Position numbers and translations under genes: made by a program. 64,000 nt of DNA, taken from NCBI RefSeq assembly GCF_963576615.1, contig NC_088708.1:66814672-66878671 (forward strand), given 5' to 3'. Of this stretch, positions 23,061 to 36,300 are shown in pieces (position 1 is the first letter of the stretch; the number at the start of each line of letters is the position of its first letter). Under the pieces are notes generated by a model, which was given only the letters and a program-made list of their open reading frames with translations, was not told the DNA's origin and searched no databases. The stretch is from Watersipora subatra (lineage: Eukaryota; Bryozoa; Gymnolaemata; Cheilostomatida; Watersiporidae).

Positions 23061-26000
23061 CATTGTACCTGGTAATGTAACTATTAACCAGATCTTCTGC
23101 GCAATCAATAGCTTTACTCTTAATATGAAGAAAAACGATTTAAAATCGCCGTGCACTTGTAGCTGTATTAGTTATCAATCTTTAGTACGAGGGACTTGAA
23201 AACACATAATCTGTCTTCTGATTATCCCTATCTTAGAATCATTGTTAGAGCAGTTTGCAATAGTTCAATCCTCGTTTAAATTTTAATGTTATCTTTTACG
23301 CAACAGATTATTCAGGTTTAATGCCCTACATTTGTTGTAAGGTTCATGATTGTCATGTCGTAGGTAATTTATTGCAAACTTTATACAGAAATATCAGAAA
23401 CTTTGGTGCATGCACATATACTATGCATAGTACAATAGATGAGCAAACTATGCAAACATAATTCGGCAATGAGCTAACAGTGAATAATACCATGGCAGCC
23501 ACTCAACAGTATTGACAGATATTAGCTGACAGAATTGCTACATCAGATTCTAATAAAATTTATTGTATTTCATTGTATCAAGCTTCAAATTTAGGTAAAG
23601 CTCTACCTAAATTAATGTATGATAGCCTCTTACCATTCTTCAACTTTTACACAGTTATCTTAGCTTTTAATTTAAGGTATCCAAATCTATGAAACTATGA
23701 TATTTTGACTCAGTTTCAACTTTTGTGCCTGATCTAGAGAAAGGTACCTGCAGATCAGCTGCTTTGTAGTTGCAATAGTCACGAGATGATGAGTAGCATT
23801 TCACAAGAAAGAGACATGATTTACCTACCAGCAGAATAGAGCGAATGCATTCACTTATGCGTTATGTCACCAAATTGCAAAGCAAATCAAGTGGCATACA
23901 AATAATGGTCGCGTCTTGCAGCGATAGTAAATAATGAGATCGGAAAACAATATCTGTGCAAATATTGTTTCGTTGCATTTATTCAAATTAAGTGCAGTTC
24001 AGCAGCAGCTGAAAGAAAGTTGTAGAAATAGAATCTGATGAGCAAGAAACTAGGGCAAAATATAAAAACTTTTTTTAAAAAAAATTAACTAACATTTAAA
24101 AGGTTAAACTAGGCATAAAAATAAAATGTTGCTGAAAATAGGTTTTTTTTAAAAGCAACAATATGCTAATGGTTTTCTTTCAGTAGTAGTCATAATCTCA
24201 GGCCAATTGTATTGCTTATGGGTTATTAGTCAGTTTATCTTACTGGTTATTAGTCAGCCTTTGATTGGTCTTACGAGTCATAGTAGAATGAAATCAAATA
24301 TCCGGTACTCTATAATTAGCATATTTAAGTTTGAGTTAGTCCTATACGCAGTAGTTAGGCTAATATTTCTCTCACAACCTGATAGACATAGTATTCAGTA
24401 TAAGTATGCCAACATACTCTGTCTTAACCATTGTGTTGCTAAAAGCATGCAACTTGATAAAAAATAAAAAGCTTAAAAATGGAAAAAAATGCTGAGCAAA
24501 CACTTTATGGTCAAATTTTCACCACTCGCTTGAGTAGCTACCAGAAAGCTCACGTACTACAGCTTCAAACTTCGAATCGCTGTGAGAAAGGAACTTCAAC
24601 GATACCAACGTAGCACGAGTAATATTATTCTGTAAAGTTATGTGAAGATCAGAATCTGAAAAAATGTCTCAAACATTTTGCCCTAAAACATTACTATTAT
24701 GTTCAGCAAATCCTTCAGAAACATTTTTGTATTAACTTGTTCTCTGTCTCCTGTCGTTTAAAACAAATCAAGCCCCATATATTTTGCATAATCTTCCAAC
24801 AGCTTTTGTTGGCTCCATTGAGTGCAAGTTCTGAGTTTTTTAACCTACCCTAGAAAGAATAAAAGAATACAGTACCTGTTCAAGCCATGTCAGTGCTCAC
24901 TTACTACTTGTGAGAATCAGAGGTACTGTCTGCATCAATATCTTAAACACTGATGTTGTGGGCATTCAGTAATGACAGCCGTGATGGTGCCTATTCATGG
25001 AGCCGTTAGAGCTATTAACCTCTATAGAATTATGCAAGATACTCAATGTCAAAGTTTACTTCTAATATAACAATGGTATGCTACACATGTCTTCTTAGCC
25101 TTTCAGGTGAGCTGTCAATTTTACCTGCAAGGTTGGGAGTCTGCTATTCTGACTGGCTGCTCTACTTGTGAAGAATAACCATGTTTAATATGGGTGACTT
25201 CTTTGAAAATTTACCTCACAAGATTTAAAGATCATACCACTTTTGTTATTTCCTTACAAAACTATGCTTAATTAGTTGTACCTTCATACTACGAGTACAC
25301 TAAAGGCATGTCTGCCTAGTTTATGGCATACGTTGATCTCCTTGACCCACAGATAAGGTGACACAGCCCTTGCAATACATAGGATTGTCATATGTACATA
25401 CTCATGAGAGTGACAATGGTGAAATAGTTCGTTGAAATAGAAAAAGATAAAACACACTTATCATTTGCAAGTTAGTCAATTCTAACTCTAACATTTTTTA
25501 GAACTCCCAAAACTGTAAATCTATAAAATGATGAGGGAGACAACTTCTTATTTGCCTTGTTAGTGACTCGTAAACCCAATCTAAGATGAGCACTTCAAAT
25601 TTTTCATGAACCTTAAAGCAAATAAAACACTATTGTTTACGCCACAATCGAAGTGTTTGTTTTTCTACTCTTATTCAAGCAACTGTTAGAGATTATATTC
25701 CATCATTTGACTTTGGTTAGCGCCCTTGTCTGTTGATTTACTAGTCCTAGATTTTACCCAACTCCTACTGCTTTTCGGTGGTCAGATGACATACGTAGCT
25801 TGAGAAACTAACGAAACAGCTTGACCAACGACAGCAGTTGTATGTAGCATAGCAATGTATCAAGGGATGCGGTTGCATTGTGGCAAGTGGCTAATGATCT
25901 TTGCATTTACATCTTTAAACTGAATTATCCAATAATTTAATTACAGTTACATGCATGTAGAATGTCTCTGCTTGGGAAGCTGATTTGATTGTTGCAGATA

Positions 26001-27357
26001 CATTCTTAGAGCCCTCTAAAGTACTGCTGGTACCCTGACAGTCTAGTGAGCTGTGAGAGATGATCGCCAGGTGCACTAACTAACAGCACACCTATTCCTA
26101 TTTATGGTAAGGCGGTAGCGGAGTGTCAGTTTAGTGAGCTGACTGCTGAGAGTTCGAGTCCCAATGAATAAAATCCTTTTTCTTTACTTCTAAACGTGGC
26201 TTCAGACGAACAGACACCATTCCTATTTCAGTGAAGATCAACAAATGTTGACTACTCTATCAATCTTACTGATTGATAGTCTGAAATGCTTACCGAAGTG
26301 AAATCTTACTGAAGCAGCCAACAGGCATTCTAAGGCGCAGGTGACCATAGATAAGCAGAGCTTGCCTGCTTATTGCAGGGAATCAGATAAATTCATATTG
26401 CAAGCCAAGCTGATGTGAGTTTGGCAATCATTAATTTCTAGAACTAAAGCTAGATAAAGTCGGTGAAGAGGGTGAATGCAATAGTCAAGATATGATGCTA
26501 AAGAAGCTTTCGCCTCTTAGACATAAAATGGATGTGTTGAAGCGTATTGCAAATATATTAGTAATAAAATCGGCACAAAATGCATCAACTGTGTATTTGA
26601 GTTACCGTGGTGATAGACTGTGCTTTCAAGCCTATAATCCTTGGAATCAACGCAAGACATTTAAACAGATTAGGGAATAATGCTGTTAATGTATAAAAAT
26701 TACATCCGTGTTACTCTAGCATATTTCAATGACACACGAAGGTGAAAGGTCAAAAATGTGTTTTGGACAGCAATGTTACAATCTAACCAGAAACATGGGG
26801 TGAACAAAGTTGAATGTACAATAACTACATTTCATATATGAAACAATAACGTTCATAGTCAATGTATAATACAGAGGCCATGCGTAGCAGCAGTAATGCA
26901 TACATGGTCAACCGCAAAACATGCAATTAAATCAGCAAGAACGAGACCCCAAGTTAATCATAGAATGCATTGTAGATGAGCTTTGAAGAAATAGAAATGC
27001 ATGCACTAGGATCAGGAGTTGGCTCCAGGCTATCTTCTGCACTATTATCAGGCAAAGATACAAAGGCTCAGAGGGTGGCACGGGCTACCGTTTGGTAAAA
27101 CTACAACACAAAAACATGAAAGCAATAAGGATGTGAGTGGAAGAGAGCAAGTTAACCCTATCAATTGGTCAAGAGAATCAGAAGACCAAACTGAAACTAG
27201 CAGTTACTTTTTAGCACATCAGTTGTTGGTGGCCAGTAGCTGAACTAGCGAAGGAAGAATAGTTTCCCATAGATCTATCTAAAGGAATGTAAGCTATGTT
27301 AGTCAGACACCAAAGACCATCAGGTATGAGGATAAATCTCAAAAGGTTACACTCTGC
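23061..27357. other. Region downstream of UPF2, no recognised gene
   Basis: Apart from a SINE at about 26.0 kb I see only short unsupported ORFs (24207-24467, 26492-26680, 27019-27243). The part next to 27357 should include the UPF2 3' untranslated region. No clear AATAAA on the minus strand was found close by. Confidence 0.4.
26020..26215 (+). mobile_element. tRNA-derived SINE, copy 3
   Basis: Head TACCCTGACAGTCTAGTGAG at about 26031, a tRNA-like core with B-box-like AGAGTTCGAGTCCC at about 26147, and a tail with CAGACGAACAGACACC. Same family as the peroxidase-intron copies. Confidence 0.7.
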
Positions 27358-30300
27358 CTATGGGTATCGGAACACTAAATAGCATATATACTTTTTTGGT
27401 CCGCTGCCGAATATAAGGTCGGCATCAGGAGCTCCTTTTTGGTGCTGGTATTTTATCTTTTTTTCCCTGTTAGTGTTGGGCACGAGCGACTTGCCTGCTT
27501 CTGCAATGATCAGATAAAGTTGAGTCTATTTGGATTTCAAGTCAGCCATACTTATATAGAAGCTCTTGAGTTATGGGTTAGCAATATATTATCAATATTT
27601 TTGTCTGCTGTGAAATGGCATCTACAAAATACAGTAGATGCCCCTATAGCGTAAACCTCCTTTTACGCAAATATCGCTTAACATAAAGAATTTATATAAA
27701 GTTTTTGCATCGTATTATGTAAGAAACTTATATAACTTAAAGCATCCATTTGGTGCAAGTTCTCAAATTCTATTCAAATAAAGAGAGTCCCATAGTTAGC
27801 CTTAAAAATATCAATTTCTTTCCTTCTGCACTTGGGAAAACAAAGTATGAGGGTAGCTCTATTATATAGGGTAGCTCTATTATATATACTAGTACCCTGG
27901 TAGTCTAGTGTGTCATGAGTGATCTCTATTATATATACTAATACCCTGGTAGTCTAGCGTGTCATGAGCGATCTCTATTATATATACTAGTACCCTGGTA
28001 GTCTAGTGTGTCATGAGCGATCTCTATTATATATACTAATACCCTGGTAGTCTAGTGTGTCATGAGCGATCTCTATTATATATACTAGTACCCTGGTAGT
28101 CTAGTGTGTCATGAGCGATCTCTATAATATATACTAATACCCTGGTAGTCTAGTGTGTCGTGAGAGATCTCTATTATATATACTAATACCCTGGTAGTCT
28201 AGTGTGTCATGAGAGAGTAGGGCGCGGGAGATAAAGCGTGGATAACAGGTAACTATACAATTATTCAAGAATACCCAAGGCGATTGATAGGTGTAGGTGT
28301 TAGAGCGTTGGTCTACCAATACAAACTGAATGTCACGAGTCGAGTTGGAGTCTCGTTAAAAGCAATCTTTAACCCTAACCTTTAACCTAATCGCCGGACG
28401 GACAGATGGACATTACTCTTATTATTCTAAAGATATCATTTTCTTTCATTTTATTTTACATGTTTACAATATTTTTTCGATTTCTTTTTGCAGCATAGAC
28501 CTTGCCGTGCAGATAAATAAGCTCGAAAAATTGATTTAATGATTCAAATTGACATTAAACCATAACTGCCACGAACAACTTTTATCATATTTACTAGGTA
28601 AATCAGACATGCTGATTCCGATTTTGTAATCAAAATAAAGATTAGGCCACTAACTTTCAGAGTAATGAAGAACTTTTTATAGCGTTTTAATATCGGTCTC
28701 AAAAACAACACGATCGGCATAACAAGCTCCGCCCATAAATACTTGACGTAACCTAGCTTTTTAGGAACAGAAGTTACGTAGGGATGTTTAGACCGATTTA
28801 GAATAATAGAGATGGGTGTTTTAAAATCTATTAATATCTAAATTCAGCCTTAAAAATAATAGTCTTTTCTGAAAGGTAGATAAGCTATTTAGCATTGCAT
28901 ATTTAAAAAGCGCAATAACAACGCTAGCTCGTGATAAAACCGTGCTTTTTGAGCTCATTTTTCTCGGCGTCCAGCCCATTTAAACGTCATGTAACAAGCT
29001 GCGAGCAATTTTAAATAGTTTATATCCCTTTCATAAAAAACTGAAACTATTTTACAGGCTGGATTTAGATAATAATGGATTTTAAGACACCCATCTCTGT
29101 TATTCTAAATCGGACTAAACATTCCCAACTTCCGTTTCTGAAAAAGCTAGGTTTCGTCACATATTTATGGGCGGAGCTTGTAATGCCGATTGTGTTGTTT
29201 TTGAAACGGATATTGAAACGCTTTAAAAAAGCCTAAATGACTTTGACGGTTAGTGGACTAATCTTTATTTTGAGTACAAAATCGGAATCAGCGTGTCTGA
29301 TTTACCTAGGAAATACGATAAAAGTTGTTCGTGACAGTTATGGTTTAAAGGCATATCATCCCCTTAATTTAATGTGAAATTACCGTAATCACTCGATAAC
29401 ACCTCCAATGTAAGACCTCCAATAAGATAGAAGTGTTACAAAAATTAAAATAGAAAGGTTCTCTTTTCACCAATTTCCTGTTATCACTCTTTTCACCAAT
29501 TTCCTGTTATCACCTCTAATATTACTATTATTACACAAGTATTATTATATTATTATTATTTCACAAGTGCAGCTATAGGCTATTAATACAGCTGCTGTTA
29601 CCAAATTGAAACTGGTTGGTAAGATGAATTATTCAAATTAAAAAAGATATAGAACAAATGAAAGCACAGTTAAAGGCGTAACAGCAAAACCGATCACGAG
29701 CAGACAACTTCATTTACTGTAATGATATTAGCTCAGTTTGAGCAGAGAATGAGCTCACTAACAGATCTGCTGTTGTTAATACTTGATGGTAAGTAAATTA
29801 CAAACTACTATCACTGACTCAGCTGATTATAGTGAGTGAAGTGACACACGAGACACTAAATTTAATGACTACTATAAATGACAAGTTAAGGGAGACAACC
29901 ATACATCTCAGCAGACTGCAGATTTCACTCCTATTCTCAAGCTAGCGTAACCATGGCACTGTGGAGCCACAATGTATCGCAAGATTCTATTAGATACGAG
30001 TTCTATGAGATACTATTCTATTAGAAACTATGTGTATTCATGACAAACCAATTTTTAATGCAAACTAGTACCCTGGCAGTCTAGTGAGCCGTGAGAGATC
30101 GTAAAGTCTGCTGAAAAACCACAGATAATAAGTAGCTGCCCAATTATTTCTAGATATCTAAAAGTGGTAGATTGGTGCAATTGTAAGAGCAATCGCCTGT
30201 TATGCATAGATCGTGAGTTCAAATCCTGCATGCTATAACCTTTTTTACCCGACACCCGTGAATGGCTTTGGACAGATAGACACACGTGTATATTAAAGTA

Positions 30301-33300
30301 AAAGCATTAAGTACATTATCGTAAAGATTGCGTTGATAACATCCAGCATTCGCTACGGACGGATGGAAAAACGGACAGACACACACACAGAACCTATTAT
30401 AGTAAAGACTGTGTTGATAACATTCAACAGTCGCTATGGACAGATGGACAAATGGACAAACACACACAGAACCTATTATAGTAAAGACTGTATTGATAAC
30501 GCCCAACAGTTGCTATGGACAGATGGACGAACCAACAGACACACACAGAACCTATTATAGTAAAGACTGTGTTGATAACATTGTGTATAAAACAGCTAGC
30601 ATACCGAGCAGCGCGATTTCTTCCTCTTCCTGTCGAACATTCATCTCAAGAACAAGCTCCTTCAGTCTTTGCTTCTCAGCCTTCTCCTCCATTTCTCTTT
30701 CTCGATATCGTACAACAAACTGTTGGCTCACATTGAGGTCAAGGGTGGCGAACTGAGGCTTGTTACCTAATTAAAGGGCAGCAGGTGCAATCAAGAGTAA
30801 CATTACATGTTCTACTGAATGCTGCTCCTTTTGTATTCGGACAGGAAACAAGATATAGTACTAGCTGCTGTCATCTCCCCATACTTTATGTTGAAATGAA
30901 AAAGACCACGATATGTCCTGTATCTGGAGTCAGCACAAGTTTACCGTATGTATTTGTGCAGTGCACAGCTGATCTGGTCAGATGTGTGAGGATTCAGTCA
31001 CTTTGCCAAGCGCCGTGACTAGCTGCAGTGCTACTGCGAATGTGGACCTCATACCTTAATATGCAGGAATTGGGCTTTTATCATTTTTTGTTTAATCTAT
31101 ATTGTAACTATATTTATTTTCGCTTAATGTTATATTTTTACCAACTGATGAAATAAAGCACACACACACTTGTTGCATATCGCATTATTAATTACAGAAA
31201 AATTGTAAAACCTTTTGAAAACTCTTTGATAGATGTTCTAGTGAAGATGTCTGGTGAAATGAAAACCATCTTAACTGACTAACAAATAACACTGCTAATT
31301 CAGTCACATATTTTTATATATTGGTTTCAGCATTAACCAGCCTCTAAGTTTCTGTAACCTGACAGGTTGGGTTCAAGATGCAGCATTATGGCTCTAAGGC
31401 TACTCTGTACTCTACTAAAAACAGAGAGTGGCCAGAAAAATGGATTCAGAACCTCCTTTATGGGTGTTTGTCCACTACTGCCCTAATGTTACCTTTACTG
31501 CACTATTTTCGATCACAATTTACCACCTTGGACCATCCTAACTTGAAGCTACCCAGTGTCAGTCTAAACTCCTGTAAATGATAAGGCATCACAAAATCTG
31601 GTTAGCTGAAAAGATCCACAAAGAGAGCACACCAAAGGCGCCCTCCAATTATCTCACTGATCCAACAAAAAAACTACCCTACAAACAATTCATAACAACA
31701 AAAATTATATCCAAAGTAACTGAAGGTGAGAGAGATAATGGTCAAAGCATTGAAAAAATAACTCCTATTACAAACCTTTTTTGGTCATTAGAGCAAACTT
31801 TGGAGGGGGACTGGTGGGTGATTCTTCCTCTACCATAGAACCTTTCGCCGTCACAAATGGTTTCTTGGACTGAAATTTGAAGTTAACAGGAACGGTGATG
31901 TCTGCCTGCAATTTATAGGTACTGCTTGTTGTACGTATCATCATGTATGAATACATCTAATTATATGCCTAAGTACGTATGTTGTAGAAATATGTATACA
32001 TATGTAACTTACAAACATTACCTACATGTAAATACTATGTGCAAACAGTAAGAAAAACAAAACTATGCATCACTAGGTACATTACAAAAGTATTGCATCC
32101 TTTATGTAGCACGCACGCACACACACGCGCATATATATATATACACATATGTATACCTAAAACGACAAGTCTATTATATATATCTACTAGCTGTGCTAAC
32201 CGACGTTGCCCGGGTAATAAAAAAGTCTTTTGTCAGAAAATTGATTTGTATTTAATATACAACAAAATTTGCCATTCTAACTTTCTAACTACATATCATG
32301 AGAGAAGTGTGTAGTGTAGTTGAAACAAGTTGAAAAGTGTTTTGTGTAATTGAAATAAATTAAGAGAGAAAATAAAAACAACTGTAAAGGTTTTCAAACT
32401 CTGTCAAACAACTTTTAAACTTCATATCATGAGGAAAATGCTTCGTGCTGGTCAAATAGAAAAAAATAAAATGACTAAAAAAAAGGTTCGGATATAAATG
32501 TGAAATAATTAGCAAATAATAGCTAAATTAAGACAATTTTGCTACGATTACAATAAAAAAGGATTCAGTAATGATACAATTAATACGAACTGAGAAAACA
32601 AAATTAAAATCCAGAATATGTTAAATTAACAACAATTCTTGCATAGAAGTGTGTGTGTATAAAAAGCCTACTGCTCCACTAGAAGCTATCCATCAAAACT
32701 TTGAATACGATGATACCTCTCGATACTCTTATAAATGTAAAGCTGAGATATCGTCTTAGTCTGACCGAACGGAGAGAAAATGTTGAGGCTTTTCCCACAG
32801 AGACGATATAATTGTCCACATGAGAAGAATTGGCCTTGACCCCAAATATAGTAATTGAACCTCACGAAAAACATTTCTTAATAGGGGCATCGGTTACGCA
32901 TGGCCGCATTGGTAAAATTATCGGCGTGCGTTATAGCTTTATCTATATCTGGACGCACCTACACACCAACACTGAGAAATATATATATAGATATATATCT
33001 CAGTGTTTGTTTGTAGTTCGTCTGTCCAGTTATAACGATATAGTTGTAGCAATGAAAAAACACCTTCATACTGAATTTGAACTAGTGACGTTCAAATCAC
33101 GAATATACTAACAAACGCGTGTAACTACAAGGCTAAGCAGTTTATTAATACATTGCGCTATCGGGTTACAATACCCTTGTTATAAGACTTTGCTTTGGCT
33201 TACTATATGGAATACGTTTTTTGTTTTCGTCTTTGCCATACGAAGACGATTTTCTTTTCGACTTTTTTCGTCATACGATATCAACAAACAATTCAGCCAG

Positions 33301-36300
33301 AATTAAAATTTGGCAGTCGGTGTACTGATAATGATGAAATAATGAAAATTTCGATATAATAGTCAAAATCCCTCCAACTTCTGAAAGAGACACAATGCTC
33401 GCTATCGCGGTTCAGCGTTATTCGTTATAAGTTATTGGAAAAGCAAAACCGAAAATAAAAAAGTAATACAATTTTAGCCTATGACAAAGCTACAGTTTAG
33501 TTTAGTAAAATACATGCTAAAACTTAGCTTTAAGTATGTGTTTAGTAAGCTGAATTCAACGTTTATGTTTTTTGTCTGTCTCGAAGATAAGAACTCCCCA
33601 GTGTATGTACTGCACATAGTACATTGTAATGTTACTTTTTCTTGCAGATCATAACCACTAAATACACTAAAGCTAAAGTCTTGGGTAACTATAGTTACTA
33701 AGGTTAACATATTGTTTTGTTACTAATTTTTTATATGTACAGTAAGTACATGTATATAAAACTTTAATGATGTTTACCAGAGGAGGTTTGCATTAGATAA
33801 GTGCTATGGGTTTCTATACCACTCTATGAAGCTTTCGCCTTACGATACCAACACAGAAACGAGTTAAAGTCATATAGTTGTACACCAAATAACTTTTTAT
33901 TGTAATCATAGCAAAACAGACGTTATTTAGCCATTAGATGCTAATTATTTCACATTTAAATTTAAACACCTTTACAGGTGTTTTATTTTTTCTCTTTATT
34001 TATTTAAACTGCACAAAACACTTTTCTCGTCATATGAAGTTTACAAGTTAGAATGTTAACTGTTGTTAAATAAAAACAAATTTTCTATGCAAAGACCTTT
34101 TTATTACCTAGGCAACGCCGGGCATTCACTTAATACCTGTATAAAACAGACCTGTCGTGACACCATAGAGAAACATCTGCCTGGAAAAAGGTAAGTAACT
34201 TTAACCTATTGCAACACTCTAGTTATTTATAACACTCCGCACTTTCAGATCGTAGAGTGCTGTTAGCAGTAGGCCTGACTACTTATCTATTAAAACATAT
34301 ATTATTATATATATATATTATATATACTTAGTATTTGCCTTAATTAGTAATTTCGCCTTACGATACCAACACAGAAACGAGTTAAAGTTATATAATTGTA
34401 TACCAAATACCTTTCACTGTAATCATAGCAAAACAGACTATATTTAGCCATTACCTGCTAATTATTTCACATTTACTAAGTATTTGCTCCCTGACTTCGG
34501 TTTGGTTGAGCACTCTGTGGGAGGTGCGACACTATTAGCCTTAGTGCAAAGCTCATCATATTTGTGATTTGAGCACTCTTGTGTCAGCACATTGGCGTTC
34601 TTAAAGTCTTCGAAGCAACTTAGTTGTCTCATGGCAAGAAGTCAACTCTCATTGGCAATGGGGTTTGTCTCCCTTGCTGGCTTTGAGCTGCACTGATGAG
34701 GCTTCAATAGCCGAAACAGTACTGTCTGTAGCATGAGTATATATTATATATATACAGTATACATGTATATATATACATAATGTGTATATATATAATTATA
34801 TATACATTACATATACATGATATATACATTATTACATTATATACATGTATAATGGACAAGTAGTCAGACCTACTTTTTATAATACTCTCCAATCTGAAAG
34901 TACGAGTGTTATAAATAACTAGTGGATAGAAAGTTATAAATATACTGAATACATGTTTTATAAAATATGTTACACCTACTTAATGGTACTAACTATAGTT
35001 AAACAAACAATGCTAGATCAGAAAACTTCAAATATATTAGTGATTCACCAGAATATATATATTTTTAATATATTTAACAAGTGATTCTATAGATTATTAA
35101 TACATTAATGTATATTAATCATTTAGAATTGATAGCCTTCGAACCTACAAAGATATAGGAGTCAGCCTAGGCCCACCTGCATAACTTTAACGGCTTCCTG
35201 AGACCTTTGCTGGATATTATCAACAAGCATCTTGTCAAAGGCGGCCAAGAAGTCATCGTCTTCCTGACAGGCGAGTAGCTTTGGTCCCTTCTGCTTCATC
35301 TCAAACTCAAGCTCTTGCTCTGGTGATGCTGTCAAATTATCTACATCACTAATAGATGCCTAAAATATAAACTTAACTAGTTACCAGTTACTAGTTACCT
35401 TTCCTTCTAAACAGAGATGGACTTACTAGTTTCTGCTGCAGCTGCACACTCTGTCTCACTATCACTCTCTGTTATCTATAGCGTAGGGAGAGGTAGCCCA
35501 AGGAACAGTAATGAAAAGCTGAAGTTGGTGAGTGCCGATATAAGACACATCATCAGCAGCTAACAATGTAAAATGTTCTGGCTCGATGCCGACTCACTGT
35601 TAGATTATCTGGTTCTTGAGATTGCGATCTGGAATAAGAACGACGTAGTTCAGGTTGAGAAGGACTCGCTTCCTCTTCTTCACTGCACCTAACCTGACTT
35701 CCCGACAGGTTTTCATCTACTTCCTGTATCATAGCTAGTTCTCCCTCATCATCCTGCTCTGGGTCAACAAATGGTAGGAACCCAGCTACAACAGAGGCAG
35801 CACAGACGCTCAGCTAATTCTAACTGAAAAACAGACATTGAATGCATTACATTACTTCCATCATTAGCAATTCGATAAACAATGAACTAATGAAAAGCAA
35901 GATAGAGCTGATTGTTCTCTGCTGCAGCATCTGCCAACTCCTAGAGTCAGCACCCATATTGGATAAACATCCACATCTACTAGACCTCAAATCTTACATA
36001 ACTTCTCTTTAAACTCCTCATTAAGTTTCTCTACATTCTGATTGGCTTCCAGGTAGGATTGAGCAAAAACTTCTTTTGGTCTGACAGCCTCAAGAGAGTC
36101 CTTTACCACCATATCAACATTCATCGGAAACGGACATTCCATGTCCCAGTGAGGTGAGGCCTTTTTGTACCAAAGGTATTTCTATAATGTACAGCCGTAC
36201 ATATACAGATCTAGCAAGTTTTTACTAAAAGCAAAAGATTGCCAGGTGGCACGGCAGAACAAAACTAAAAAAAAAGGAAACTAGCTACAAAATTATTATA

